A stretch of DNA of 46,973 nt, taken from positions 1 through 46,973 of IMG/VR virus record IMGVR_UViG_3300048914_000039, one strand, 5' to 3'. Source of the stretch: a virus. A program made the position numbers and the translations under genes. The notes beneath the pieces were generated by a model. It worked only from the letters and a program-made list of their open reading frames with translations, was not told the DNA's origin and ran no database searches. This document shows, one piece after another, positions 7,972 through 18,800 of the stretch; position 1 is the stretch's first letter, and each line of letters starts with the position of its first letter.

Positions 7972-8481
7972 TCATCCCTTTTCAATGAACTTCAATGTGT
8001 AGCCCAAAGAAAGGGCGCGTTGTACTACGGCGGCAGGAGTCGCTTTCTCCCCTAAATCGAGTCCGGATAACTTCCTCATACAAATGGTAAGCTCTGCGCA
8101 TTCCCATTTAGGAGAACAGCCGATACGCAGCAAATCAAGCTGGCCTTCAATTGCTTCGATTTTACTGTAGTCTTCATTAAGCTTAGACATTCCGTAAGAC
8201 TCTTCTTCTTGCGTCATAGGTTTGTCTGGCGTTTGGATAAGAAAGAATCCGTAATCCAGATACTTTTCTAGGGGGCTTACAGTGACACAAGGTACAACAG
8301 CTTCGATAAGATGCGGATCGCCGTTAGGAGCAACCCACACCACAGCAACATGGCTGTATTCCGATTCGCACATGATTCTTACAATATGTGATTCTATATC
8401 GGAAACACTTGCCCAAGGCTGATGGGAACATGCTATAATGTTCCCTGACTTTAAGCTGCTTCTAATTTCGGAGTATCGCAT
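7972..8481 (-). CDS. YiiX-type permuted NlpC/P60 amidohydrolase-like protein
   Basis: 169 residues. The order of likely catalytic residues is His (SEYSHVAVVW), Glu (PHLIEAV) then Cys (KWECAEL), as in the circularly permuted papain-fold YiiX/YebB group, which includes lipid- and peptide-amide hydrolases. It starts with GNIIACSHQPW, matching the family's opening strand. Its position in the lysis and tail-end region suggests a role in wall or envelope degradation, or a virion enzyme. Its first 31 bases overlap the upstream homing endonuclease gene. Confidence 0.7.
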   Translation of the reverse strand: MRYSEIRSSLKSGNIIACSHQPWASVSDIESHIVRIMCESEYSHVAVVWVAPNGDPHLIEAVVPCVTVSPLEKYLDYGFFLIQTPDKPMTQEEESYGMSKLNEDYSKIEAIEGQLDLLRIGCSPKWECAELTICMRKLSGLDLGEKATPAAVVQRALSLGYTLKFIEKG

Positions 8482-9170
8482 TGTTGTGCTTCCTTTAGTT
8501 TTTGAGCTTTCTTATTTTCCCAGTAGAGCTTTTTCGCTTCGGACATTTTCTTCTTTGTTTCTTCAGAGTATTTCTTGCCCTTGTGGGATTCAGACATGTT
8601 CTTGCGCCACTCTTCTGAAAACTCGGATCGCTTCTTACCGAGCTTAGATTTAGAAACCTTTTCCTTCGCAGATTGCTTGTGTTTACGGCCAGTTGATTGT
8701 TGCCTCTTCTGTTCAATCATATCAGGGTTATTTTTGTAAAACTCTATCATCCCAGCAGATATATTTTTCTTACCCTCTTCAGTGTGAGTTATACCCATCT
8801 TAGCTTCCGAGAGCCTCGCTTTACTTTCCTCAGACCAAACCATACCTGTGGTTCTTCCAGCGACAGGAGAATTGTTATATCCACACACTTTGTCACAGAC
8901 GTTAAGGGTGTCAATCCAAAACTGCTCTGCGCGTAATAGGTCATCTTCTAAGTCCACCACTTGTAGTTCCCCAAAAACGAAGGCAGACTCTCCATATAAA
9001 TTCCAAGCGTTTTGAAGGTGCTTGTTCTTATGATTGCCTTTGCGGAGATATGTAATATGTTGGTATCGTCTGCGAGCCATGTTGGTAGAGCACCCGACAT
9101 AAGATTTACTGTTAAGAGTGTTGAATATTATGTATACCCCACGACGGCTAGTCAATTTATTATGAAACAC
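8451..9170 (-). CDS. GIY-YIG homing endonuclease with NUMOD3 repeats
   Basis: 239 residues. N-terminal catalytic domain: GVYIIFN, SYVGCS, Arg in NMARRRYQH, Glu in LLRAEQFWIDTLN and Asn in GYNNSPVAGR. The C-terminal half is a string of NUMOD3-type DNA-binding repeats (for example SEESKARLSEAKMG and SEETKKKMSEAKK). Likely start GTG 9170, with AGGAGG ten bases before it inside the end of the upstream tail gene. It is wedged between that gene and the YiiX-like gene, overlapping the latter. Confidence 0.92.
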   Translation of the reverse strand: MFHNKLTSRRGVYIIFNTLNSKSYVGCSTNMARRRYQHITYLRKGNHKNKHLQNAWNLYGESAFVFGELQVVDLEDDLLRAEQFWIDTLNVCDKVCGYNNSPVAGRTTGMVWSEESKARLSEAKMGITHTEEGKKNISAGMIEFYKNNPDMIEQKRQQSTGRKHKQSAKEKVSKSKLGKKRSEFSEEWRKNMSESHKGKKYSEETKKKMSEAKKLYWENKKAQKLKEAQQCDTPKLEAA

Positions 9171-9175
9171 AGACG

Positions 9176-10012
9176 TTAAACCTCCTCGATTTCTAATGTC
9201 GCTGCCGCGTACGAAAAATACGGAGTTTGCATCACTGGCGACGTAACAAGCTTCCCATACAACATGTGTGCAGCTTCTAGATTTGCATCTGCATTATCGG
9301 GAAACAAAGAAAGAAACACAGGATTGCTCAAACCGTTAGTCCACATAATGTTCCAGAGATGCTTCCTAGAGCTTGGCTCAATACTTGGCATGTTCAACAC
9401 TTGTTTACGATGTTTTGTCCCCACATACGTGTGAAGATCGCCAGCATCCGTACGAGTGTGACTGCTTGTGTCTACAACAGTGAGCGTAGTGTTTTGAACA
9501 TCAGCACCCATAGTTGGACACCAATAATCCCCAATTACAAGCTTACCTGCCTCAATATAACCTGCAAGATTACTGACATCCGTAATATCGATCACAACTT
9601 TACACACTTGAGCGGGAGTAGAAATCCACACCCTTCCATAGTTACCGCCACCATATGCAAAAGCGTTTACACCCATGCCCGCTTCACCCCAAGCCCAATT
9701 TCCAAGCGGGTCTGTAGGCACAACATTTACAACACCCGTATCAAAAATTGGTGTAGAATCAGTTGTTGCCACATAGCCCCTAACTCTTGCTGTTGCTTGC
9801 GAGGTGAGGTTGCAAAATGGAAGTGCGATTACGGCAACAGGTTCCGCAGTTGTCCAAGTTGCAGTGATAGTGGCTGTTGTGGACGTAGACCGCCACACTT
9901 GACTCTTGATTTGAGTCTTGAGATTATTTACGCCAAGACTGCCTGCTGTAGTAGATGCAGAAAGTGTTGCTCTGTCAGCAGCGTTATCATATACAATACG
10001 AATGTTTGACAT
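9176..10012 (-). CDS. Virion protein, probable tail tip or fibre-associated
   Basis: 278 residues, beta-rich, with a jelly-roll-like N-terminal half (WRSTSTTATITATWTTAEPV) and a mixed C-terminal half (KHLWNIMWTNGLSNPVFLSLF). It resembles carbohydrate-binding or fibre-associated minor structural proteins of siphophages, but I cannot name a family. It is the last structural gene of the tail fibre group, eight bases after the large fibre gene in transcription order. Confidence 0.6.
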   Translation of the reverse strand: MSNIRIVYDNAADRATLSASTTAGSLGVNNLKTQIKSQVWRSTSTTATITATWTTAEPVAVIALPFCNLTSQATARVRGYVATTDSTPIFDTGVVNVVPTDPLGNWAWGEAGMGVNAFAYGGGNYGRVWISTPAQVCKVVIDITDVSNLAGYIEAGKLVIGDYWCPTMGADVQNTTLTVVDTSSHTRTDAGDLHTYVGTKHRKQVLNMPSIEPSSRKHLWNIMWTNGLSNPVFLSLFPDNADANLEAAHMLYGKLVTSPVMQTPYFSYAAATLEIEEV

Positions 10013-10020
10013 GCTGTTCC

Positions 10021-11511
10021 TTATACAGGTTTAACTCGGACGTTGGCTCTGCCATCAGGAAGAATGTTCTGAACAATACCAACTGCTTTTCTATATTGGG
10101 TAAACGTGATGTCTTCATCATTAACTAGAGTACCGTTGATGCCTTCGCCGTCTTGTATAGGGATGACATATTGACCCGGTGTGGCGCCGGTAATGTTCAC
10201 CGGAACTTGTCCACAGTAGGCGATACGATCTACCTTCTGACGGGCTGCTTCTAGGGCTGTGTTGAAATCAACAAGTGCGGATTGATATGCTGGCATCGTC
10301 ACAGTGTCAAACTCGTTCCGAGCATTTTCAACTAAAGAATCGTACTCAGCTTGAGAAGCTTCAATTTCCTCCTGCGTAGCATCGTCGTTAAGCTGATCAC
10401 GTTCAGGAGTAACGAATACAGGTTCCTGAGGACGAGACAGGCCGATAGCTTCCTTATTTCCCCACGTATCACCCCCTACATATGACGGATCGGTTGATTT
10501 GATCAGGAACGACACGGCGTTGGCCCATTTGTCAGTCAATTTGCCATCGGCATCGACCCCGACAATCTGACCTTTGTCGATCACTCCACACGCTTCTGCC
10601 TTGGTCATGTATTCGGCGTAGTCGTTGCCCGAGGCTGCGTTTGTACCAGATGAACGAAGTGAGTACCCAGTCACACCATCCTTACCCAGTTTCACGGCGG
10701 AATTGCCAGCATTAGCTCCACTTGATCCCGATGTCGTCGAGTAAACTTGTAAGATCGGCCCGGCACTATTGTTCTGCACAGTGAGTGTAGGGTTACCCTG
10801 ATCGGCAGTTGAGTTCTTCTGGAAGATGTGCCCGGTTCCGCTCGTCACACCGGCCAACACGTTTCCGTTACCATCAATGCGCATTCGCTCTTGGGTGTTT
10901 GTACCTATGGTGAAAAAAGCATGCCCATAGAATTGGCCGCTACCATCTGATGCTCCGTACATGTACGCAGCTTGTCCTCCAGAAGTTGTACATGCAACGA
11001 TTGCTCCTCCTGTTGTCCCATCAACTTCGATAACATGCCGGTTCGCCGCGTTCCACAGCGGAGATGTTTTACCTACCAAGAAATTACCACTGGTATCGAT
11101 ACGTACTCGCTCAGTGCCATTTGTGCCGATGACAACATGCGCATTGGCGCGGTTCCAAAGATACCCAACTGACGCTTGGTCCTGCCCGTACAACATGCTG
11201 GTGGTACCAATAACATTGTTGTTTGCACCCATTTCTATGTATGCCACTGCCCCAGTACCATTACGTATAGATGGAGACCCTGTGAAAGATGGCGATGCTA
11301 AAGGCGCTGCCGCGATGTTAGCCCTTGCGTTCGCCTGCTGCGTTGTTGTAAGACCCTGTGTATTCGTGTCTGTGTGTACCACATTAGCCAAGGTGGAAGC
11401 TGCTGCTGCTGCGGAGGCTGCGGCACTTGTTGCACTGGCAGTGGCGATATCATCCATCAAATTAAGCTGAACGATATAATCTTTTTGTCCGTAATAAAAA
11501 CGTGTTGACAT
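10021..11511 (-). CDS. Tail fibre protein with possible C-terminal autoproteolytic (G2-like) domain
   Basis: 496 residues. A short N-terminal anchor is followed by an Ala-rich helical stretch (ATSAAASAAAAASTLANV), a repeat-rich beta shaft with recurring RVRIDTSGNFLVG / RMRIDGNGNVLAG motifs, and a C-terminal module beginning NDYAEYMTKAEACGVIDKGQ. That last motif resembles the intramolecular chaperone/autocleavage domains (peptidase G2 type) of phage fibres. It is preceded by its own promoter and is likely the main receptor-binding fibre. Confidence 0.75.
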   Translation of the reverse strand: MSTRFYYGQKDYIVQLNLMDDIATASATSAAASAAAAASTLANVVHTDTNTQGLTTTQQANARANIAAAPLASPSFTGSPSIRNGTGAVAYIEMGANNNVIGTTSMLYGQDQASVGYLWNRANAHVVIGTNGTERVRIDTSGNFLVGKTSPLWNAANRHVIEVDGTTGGAIVACTTSGGQAAYMYGASDGSGQFYGHAFFTIGTNTQERMRIDGNGNVLAGVTSGTGHIFQKNSTADQGNPTLTVQNNSAGPILQVYSTTSGSSGANAGNSAVKLGKDGVTGYSLRSSGTNAASGNDYAEYMTKAEACGVIDKGQIVGVDADGKLTDKWANAVSFLIKSTDPSYVGGDTWGNKEAIGLSRPQEPVFVTPERDQLNDDATQEEIEASQAEYDSLVENARNEFDTVTMPAYQSALVDFNTALEAARQKVDRIAYCGQVPVNITGATPGQYVIPIQDGEGINGTLVNDEDITFTQYRKAVGIVQNILPDGRANVRVKPV

Positions 11512-11543
11512 ATGTTTTATTCCTGCATTTAATATTAATATGA

Positions 11544-11572
11544 ATTATAGCATTGCAACAGTATTACGTCAA
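11544..11572 (-). promoter_or_regulatory. Leftward sigma-70 promoter of the tail fibre gene
   Basis: On the minus strand: TTGACG, 17 bp ending in TGC, TATAAT followed by T. It belongs to the late-promoter group with an extended -10 (TGC before TATAAT) and lies just before the fibre gene. Confidence 0.8.
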
Positions 11573-11574
11573 AA

Positions 11575-12129
11575 TTACCAACTTATGGCAGCAACTTCTT
11601 CTGCTGTGGATGCTTCAGCCAATTCTTGTTTCAACTGTTGGGCTTTTGCGAAATTGGCTTGGCCTTGATCTACCATTGCCCCATAAAACGCTTTCCAATC
11701 GTCTAGAGAGTTAATTGGCACATACGTGTTGTCAACAGCCTTCCACGCACCGGGCCAACCTCCTCTGAAGCTTCCTGTAAGAGTGACATAACCGTTAACC
11801 GCATCAATGTCACCCCTACTGAGAGTGTCGCAAGAGATTTGTTTTCCTTGGTATGTAAAAAAGCTTAGATTCGCAAGCAGCCTCGCAGCATTTATTTCTG
11901 CGTTTTTAGCGATCCTCAACTCTTCCAACGAAGTAGTTACTTCCCAATAATAAGAAGACTCCCCCTCCAACCACTTAAGAACATGTTTGTCCGAAGGTGC
12001 TTGCGGAAAATGTTGTACCGGTTCTGACATAGGATACACGTCGTACCCCTCTCGTGTAGGTAATTCATCACTCGCCGCGAATCCCTCAACAACTCGGGTG
12101 TTCTTGATAATAAATGCATATTGTGTCAT
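11575..12129 (-). CDS. Tail fibre assembly-like protein (DUF4376 type)
   Basis: 184 residues. The N-terminal part (YAFIIKNTRVVEGFA) resembles tail fibre accessory proteins. The C-terminal ~110 residues (NAEINAARLLANLSFFTYQG, ISCDTLSRGDIDAVNGYV, ending EEVAAISW) match what I know of DUF4376, common in phage tail-tip or assembly genes. The start overlaps the stop of the large fibre/tip gene (ATGA), so the two are co-translated. Confidence 0.75.
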   Translation of the reverse strand: MTQYAFIIKNTRVVEGFAASDELPTREGYDVYPMSEPVQHFPQAPSDKHVLKWLEGESSYYWEVTTSLEELRIAKNAEINAARLLANLSFFTYQGKQISCDTLSRGDIDAVNGYVTLTGSFRGGWPGAWKAVDNTYVPINSLDDWKAFYGAMVDQGQANFAKAQQLKQELAEASTAEEVAAISW

Positions 12130-14378
12130 GGGTTATACGTTCCGTGTGTTACAGAGTGTGAGCGGTATGCTGTGGCGGTTCTGCCATCTGTAAAGGTTAC
12201 AGTACATGTAATAGTTGCATCAAGCCGGTTGTTTGTTGCATTACCTTGGAAATAAGCGGTATCCGTGTTTTGACCCCCACTAATGCTGTAGGAGGCACTG
12301 ATTGACCCTTCGGGATACCAAGAAACGGACCAAGTGTAGGATTGTGGAGTCCCGCCGCTTGTATTTACTGTAAGCCCACCGTACCCAACAAGCCCGTTGG
12401 AAACTGTCGTGTAAAGTGTTCCTGATGTGGTTGCGGTAAGTTGGACAAACACAGGGCTATTAATATACAGGTTGGTGCCGTCCCACAGCAAACTTGAACC
12501 ACCTGCTTGACCGATACTTAACACAGGAGTGCTACCACTGTAACCTAAGAAAAAACCTGTGCCAGAATTGTACGCAGTTTGTCCTGATTTAAAAGAACCA
12601 CCAGAGGCGAGTGTAACCCCCCCAAATGAACCTGTTACCGCACTTAGCGAGCCTGCAAATGTTCCTGTGGCTGCACTCAAAGTGCCAGAGAACGACGCAC
12701 TGCCTGTCGTCGCGTCAAGCGAGAACGTGTTCGTGCCACTACTGTTGTAAGCCGCAATACCGTTCTTGTTCATCACGACACCATAACCACCCGTGCGGTT
12801 GCCCGTAGTGGCGTCATATGTCAGCGTACCTGCTGTAAAACCTGCACCACCAGACAACACATTGACTGTGTTATTGCGCATGCGGAAATTCAAACCAGTT
12901 GTACCATCGTTGACAGCATTTGTCGCGCTTGCCACTGTATCGGCTGACACGCTACCTACATTTGTGCCGGACGGGGCACCTACCGTAGCATTGTCTGCGG
13001 GCTTTGCAGAGCCCCCCACATAAGACCAGTTAAGTTGCCCACCTACGGCAAGAACCGTAGTTCCACTAGAATCTTTAAGTGTCCATGATTTAGCAATCAT
13101 GTTACCGCTGCTGTCTACCGACCAATTACCGCTAGCATCTGAAACTGTGCCGCTTACGGTTAAATCACCTGTATTAACTGTAATAGCAGACAGATTTCCC
13201 ACTTTCAACGACGACCAATAAGGGATGGACCAAGTCACAAGATTAGTGGTTGGATCGTAAATGCCATCGGATTGATAAAGGTATTGTCCTGTCGAGAGTG
13301 AGGGTACAGTAGCAGACCACGTTCCAGTGATGCCCCCACTGTTCGTGGCAGGAAGACTGGTTTTACCTGTTGTCTGTGATGGCGCTGTACTCGTTGCCCC
13401 TGTAGACGACGCGCAATACGCCGTAACATATGATGCGCCTGAAACTCCTGCCGCGCCATTAGAACCAGACGAGCCTACAGCGATAATTGCGCTTGATGTC
13501 CAGTTAATTGTTGTTTGAGTAGCTGTGGCAGAGTCCGTAACATACACCCTAGCAGCCCACAGCGTTATTCCTTGAGAAGGGGCTGTACCGGGAGTCGCTG
13601 TCCAACCCGAAGGAACAGACCCTAATGCACCACTGCTCCATGTATAGGTCGTGGTTCCAGCAGGTGCAGACGGAATCGACGCTGCCCATTGATTCACTAA
13701 AACAGTTGCGGATTGTACCCCACTTACCCCGTTAGCCCCGTTCTGTGTCCAAGCTTGTACAGATGCCGAAGAATAAGAAACTACCGTCGATACTGTTCCA
13801 GCTACAGCTGTAATCTGGACCGTCGCAACATATAGCTTGAGTGTGGGCGTACCCGGATTACTCGGAACGGAAACGCTCCAACCATCTGCTCCATTATAAG
13901 TACTATTTACTCCTGTGGCCCAAGTGTACCCAGACGTTCCAGACGGAGTGGAAGGTGTAGATGCACTCCATTGGTACAGAAACACAGTAGCGTACTGATT
14001 CCCACTGGTGCCGGACGAACCGGGAGTACCGTCAGTCACTTTTCCAATTACAACGTTACTGGAGAACGCTTGCCCATTTACAGTGATGGATGCCGTAACA
14101 GTACAGGAAGCTCCGGTAAGGCTGGAATAAGCCAGCGTTGCTGTGTTATCATGGTTGTCTGTGACTGTGGCCCCAGTTGCAGTGAATGCGACGGTGCCAG
14201 AAATTCCAATAAGATTGGCCTTGACAGTAATGGTTGTTGGTAGGGCATTCCCACTTGTGTCCACTTTAAATCCTGCGGGAGCATTTGTCTGTAGCAGGAT
14301 TCCTGCGTTGAGAGGATTCAACGCCCTCTGGCTGCTACCAAGCAGCAAAACATCTCTGTCTCCAATTACTGTTGCCAT
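12126..14378 (-). CDS. Large Ser/Thr/Gly-rich tail tip or fibre protein
   Basis: 750 residues of low-complexity beta structure rich in Ser, Thr, Gly and Ala. Several segments repeat a similar unit: QYATVFLYQWSASTPSTP, QSATVLVNQWAASIPSAP and SYVTAYCASSTGATSTAP, spaced about 100 residues apart, each starting a repeat. A Gly/Ala/Ser stretch near residues 545-600 (AATGTFAGSLSAVTGSFGG) forms a beta-helix-like shaft. It is most likely a central tail fibre or the C-terminal part of a tip complex whose hub is the next upstream gene. Ribosome site AAGGATAATAG. Confidence 0.7.
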   Translation of the reverse strand: MATVIGDRDVLLLGSSQRALNPLNAGILLQTNAPAGFKVDTSGNALPTTITVKANLIGISGTVAFTATGATVTDNHDNTATLAYSSLTGASCTVTASITVNGQAFSSNVVIGKVTDGTPGSSGTSGNQYATVFLYQWSASTPSTPSGTSGYTWATGVNSTYNGADGWSVSVPSNPGTPTLKLYVATVQITAVAGTVSTVVSYSSASVQAWTQNGANGVSGVQSATVLVNQWAASIPSAPAGTTTYTWSSGALGSVPSGWTATPGTAPSQGITLWAARVYVTDSATATQTTINWTSSAIIAVGSSGSNGAAGVSGASYVTAYCASSTGATSTAPSQTTGKTSLPATNSGGITGTWSATVPSLSTGQYLYQSDGIYDPTTNLVTWSIPYWSSLKVGNLSAITVNTGDLTVSGTVSDASGNWSVDSSGNMIAKSWTLKDSSGTTVLAVGGQLNWSYVGGSAKPADNATVGAPSGTNVGSVSADTVASATNAVNDGTTGLNFRMRNNTVNVLSGGAGFTAGTLTYDATTGNRTGGYGVVMNKNGIAAYNSSGTNTFSLDATTGSASFSGTLSAATGTFAGSLSAVTGSFGGVTLASGGSFKSGQTAYNSGTGFFLGYSGSTPVLSIGQAGGSSLLWDGTNLYINSPVFVQLTATTSGTLYTTVSNGLVGYGGLTVNTSGGTPQSYTWSVSWYPEGSISASYSISGGQNTDTAYFQGNATNNRLDATITCTVTFTDGRTATAYRSHSVTHGTYNP

Positions 14379-14387
14379 CTATTATCC

Positions 14388-15854
14388 TTAAATTAAAATT
14401 TGTACAGTGACAGTGCCCTTGAACCAATTTGGCGAAAGAGATACAATCGTTCCAGTTTTACCTCCAGATAGCCCAAATCTAGGGTGTGTCAATGTGGCTG
14501 CACAGCCCAACGACAACGATCCAATCAAGTCGGCTGTACCTTCAAATTGAAACACTGTACGAGGCACACTCCAAAGAGCTACACGCCTGTTGGCTTCTGC
14601 ATCAGCATCCGTACGACGCTTAAGCATTGTGTCTGTTTGAGGGGGTGCATCGTTAAGCTTGTAGTCTGCTTTGGCTTGCAGGTTTGTAGAAGTAGAAGTC
14701 AGCCATTCTGTTGCGAACATGCTTTTATGTGCTTCTGGAATACCTGTAAGAAGATTATCCTGCACAGTCCAGTTTTTGTCAAATCCCAGCATGACAGCAG
14801 CTTTAACAAATGGGCGATCACTAATCTGTAATGACTTCTCAATGATCTGAGAAGGTCCAATTTGAACAGCAGTTCCATATCCCGGCACACTTACTTGGAT
14901 AAGCTGTAGAAGACCTGCACGAGACATAACAACCCTTGCATCAACACTTGCAGCAATATCCTGACAGAGAGTAAGAAGATTTGTATTACCATCTGCAAAT
15001 ACGCCAATGGGTTGCGGGCATGCCGTGTCAAATTGGGCAAGATTCGTTGCGTCTAAATCCGCGCTTGTGAATCTTGAAGAAGAGTTTCCATACCCTGTAA
15101 CAAGGCGCTGGATTACCTTTGAAATGGTGTTTACATACGTGCCATTTTTATCTCCCTGCACAGAGGTTGTAATCTCTCCTGCGGAAGCCTGATTCAGCGT
15201 GAAAGTTCCTGTGGCGTTATCGACGGTTACGCTTACAGGTTGACCATTATCTCTAACCTCAAGGATTCCCTCAATTGGTCCATTGTGGACTTGATACTTA
15301 AGAGTGGCTGCATCTGCAAGTTGTGGAGATACGTTATGTGCTTCACCAAACGTTAAACTGACAACGTTATCCTTGTTAGTGCCTGTTCCTCCAATCTTTG
15401 CATCCGTGACAGGGGAATTAAGTTGTTGAAGCTTATCCCTAATAGTTAGAGTGAAGGCGTCTCGTGAATTACTTACAAGAGTGGCTACAACCCCGTTAAA
15501 AATCAACTGGAAATCGGACCTTGCCCAAGTAGGATCACCTATCCAAGCTTTAATACTACGGTTATCCCAGATGTCGTCCAACCAACCATCCCGTTCGCCA
15601 TTGTAATTTGCAATATCAATGTCACCCCCAGACATACCCCCTGTACCTGCAATGTCCAGCACTTCTGTGTATTGGATTCCTCCAACAACAATAGGATCAT
15701 AATACTGGTTAGCAGGGGTGTCTGTTGCTGATGTAACATAAGGTCTTGTAGAGAGATAGCGGGTAATTTCTTGCCCGCCACTCTTCACATTCACTTCAAC
15801 AATTACAATTCGTGGAACGGTAGGATTACTAAGCCAAGCAGTAAAATCTACCAT
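14388..15854 (-). CDS. Tail hub / baseplate-like protein
   Basis: 488 residues. It lies directly after the tape measure gene, where siphophages place the distal tail and hub proteins. The N-terminus (RIVIVEVNVKSGGQEITRYL) and the section with paired beta domains (FQLIFNGVVATLVSNSRDA) look like a tail-associated hub. The C-terminal half (QIIEKSLQISDRPFVKAAVM) resembles hub domains that hold the fibre. Family not named from sequence alone; the role is inferred from position and fold-like patterns. Confidence 0.65.
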   Translation of the reverse strand: MVDFTAWLSNPTVPRIVIVEVNVKSGGQEITRYLSTRPYVTSATDTPANQYYDPIVVGGIQYTEVLDIAGTGGMSGGDIDIANYNGERDGWLDDIWDNRSIKAWIGDPTWARSDFQLIFNGVVATLVSNSRDAFTLTIRDKLQQLNSPVTDAKIGGTGTNKDNVVSLTFGEAHNVSPQLADAATLKYQVHNGPIEGILEVRDNGQPVSVTVDNATGTFTLNQASAGEITTSVQGDKNGTYVNTISKVIQRLVTGYGNSSSRFTSADLDATNLAQFDTACPQPIGVFADGNTNLLTLCQDIAASVDARVVMSRAGLLQLIQVSVPGYGTAVQIGPSQIIEKSLQISDRPFVKAAVMLGFDKNWTVQDNLLTGIPEAHKSMFATEWLTSTSTNLQAKADYKLNDAPPQTDTMLKRRTDADAEANRRVALWSVPRTVFQFEGTADLIGSLSLGCAATLTHPRFGLSGGKTGTIVSLSPNWFKGTVTVQILI

Positions 15855-15866
15855 TTAATACCTTTC

Positions 15867-18800
15867 TTATCTATCAACTACTTCGTACAGTTTTCCGGAT
15901 TTTTTCAAGAGTGATACAGCGGCGTTAATACCTTCGCTAATGGTACTTGCAGCAGCCTGTTGCCCATCGTAGTTTGCGGCAGCCACATTGTTAAGAGCAG
16001 CACTGTTGTTCTCATCACTCTTTTGAACCGTACCAACAAGTTGATTAAGTGCAGCCAATAACTCATTGTTTGTAGACGTGCTGCTTGTCGCCGTAGTTGC
16101 TGGAGACGTTCCACTAACAAGATTGTTCAAGCTGTTGAGAATGTCTGTAGCAGTCCCATTCAGCGTGTTCAAACTAGTCAACTGGTCTGTCATTGTATCC
16201 AACTGTTTTTGAGCATCGGACACGCCGTTATCAGCAAAATCCTGAACCTTGGCCAACTCATCTTCAACCTTTTGGAACACAGCAGTGTAGGCATCGCCAC
16301 TTGCATACATCGTACGAGCAGCATCCAAATACGATTGAGCAATATCAGTAACATTGCCTTGAGCAGTTGCATCACCTGCCATAGCCTTCTTGATTGTTGT
16401 CTCAAACTGGCTTGCAGCAGCAGCGAGTTGTTGTTGCGGAGTCAGCGGAGAAGATGTACTCAATACCAACCCGTCTCGGAATTTCCTGATGTTGTCGGAG
16501 AATTGCTTAAGCTTATCGATTACACTTTGTATAGAATTCTTTGTGTTTTCGTTTGTCTTCGCAATACCATCAATAGCAGTCCCAAACGTAGGAGCAAGCG
16601 TCATTAGCTTATTGAACAAGGCTACGCCAGAATCAGAAGTCAGATCAAGGCTGTCAACAACCAACTTGAAATCTTCTTTCGTTTTGATACTGGAAAGCCC
16701 CATCGAAGCTAAGGAGTCCTGCACCGACTTAATCACAGGGACAAGCTTTTCGCTGTCAGTGTAGATGGAGTCTTCGTACGTCTTGACGGCTTTAGTAAGT
16801 GCGTCAGAACTACCAAAGCTTTCAACCAATTTTTCTGCTTGCGCAATACCCGCAGCAGCGGTTGGTATCGTCCTGCCAAGTACCTTGAATACGTCATTCA
16901 CTTGCATCAAATCATTGGCAATACGAACAACAGTCTCCATTAACCCTTCGCCAACTCTCTGATACTTCTGAAGGTCGGAAAATGCGTATTGAGCCATTTG
17001 GTCGCCCAGCTTTGAGAACACGTTTTGCAACGTTTTTTGAATCTCGTCGCCAGTCATACCTTTGAAGCTTACATTACCAACGTCAATAACGAAGTTTTTC
17101 AGTTTATTATTGAAGGCGTCACTGTCCATACCAAGGCCCTTAGCAGCCACTTTCAATGTATCGGACATGCTTAGAATAACTTTAGCAAACTGATCGTTCG
17201 TATCAGCCCCAAGAGACGACAACTGAGTGTTGTGCTTATCACTGCGGAACCAACCGCCTGACGTTGTGATATTCGCGTAAGATTTAGCGTCAATCCCATT
17301 TGCCATCACATTACCAAGACTTGTCTTGGTAATCGTAAATCCTGAGTCGTCCAAAGATTGCTTGCCGCCAAATACTGACGTAGCAATTTTTCCAACAACA
17401 TTGTTTAGCACAGGCATCTTAGCTACAAGAGTACCAATCGGCCCTGCAACCATAGAGATTATTCCAAGAGCAAAGTTCGTTGCTGCACCGTTGTTTGTGT
17501 TTAGGTTTACACTTGGATTTGAGATGTTTGTAGACTTTACAATCTCTGCTGCAAAATTACTGATGTTGTTGTTCAACTGCTGCAAAGCTGTGAGCATATC
17601 GTTCTGCACCACCAACCCAAGTCCAGAATTCTTCTCAGCAATCTTCAACGAATTTGCAATCGAATTACTCTTTTCACCGACAAGAACAACCTTAGTGCCA
17701 TCTGTAATCGTCGGAGAGCCAAGCACCGTTCCAGTGCCTTGAATCTTTTGTTGATCCGCAGAAGAGAAACTTCCGCCACCTCCACCAAACGAGCCAGAAA
17801 TAGCGACGCCCAACCCCGCAACGATTGCAGCCATTGCTGCCATACGCGCAAATGCCGAGTACGGATCACCAGAACCTTGTGTAAGGATTGCGTTGACGCC
17901 TTTGATGACGCTCAGCGCAACTTCCGCAGTGTGGAGCACTTGAGCGGCTTTAGTCATCGCTTGATAGCCTGTAGAGCCTTTCTCAAAGAACATGCTCGCG
18001 GCATCAGCCATACCCCCATACATACCTACTTCATTCTGAGCACGTTGGATGTTAATATCTTTAAGCTGTTTTGATTTCTCAATTTCGCTCAACGATTTGT
18101 TTTCTCCAATCACACGAGCTTTGTCTGTCAGGCTAATTGCATCAGCTTGTCCTTCTGCGAACGCTTTGAACATCTTGCCAGCGGCTGCTCCAGAGTTACC
18201 AAATGCTGTTGTCAACGACTTCTCAATCTCACTTCCGATGTCCTTCCACATACGAGTTTGTTCTGTGGCGATTTTCGTAAGGGCAGAGGAACGTCCAAGA
18301 GCAGCGTTGTTTTGCTTGTCGTTCTTCTCTTTTGCTTGCTCAGAAGCTTGCAGCTTTTTGCGTGCGGCAATCTGTTCGTCAATCTGGTTGATACGACGCT
18401 GATTGACAATCGTGTACATCGCATCCATATCAAGAAGATTGGCTTTCTCCGCTTCCAGAGAGTCAATCAAAGATTGTTCGACTTCACTCGCCATTTCTTT
18501 CTGATGAACACCAGCAGCTTTCACAGCATCAGGCAAACGGTTGTATGCCTCAACTTGCGCATCAACTGTTGCAGTTTGCTTTTCAATCTGCTTGAGGATA
18601 TTGTCTTGCTCTTTTTGTTGCTTAACCTGTTCCAAAGCAGCGTTGACATCTGGTACAAGGTCGTTCATTTGCTGTTTTAGTTTAATGTCGCTTTGAACTC
18701 GACCAAGCTGTTTTTCGATATTCTCTTTTTTACTTGCAGCGTCCTTCATCAATCGAATATCGTTAGAATGGAAAGCCTCAATAGCTTTTTTTGCAGCTTC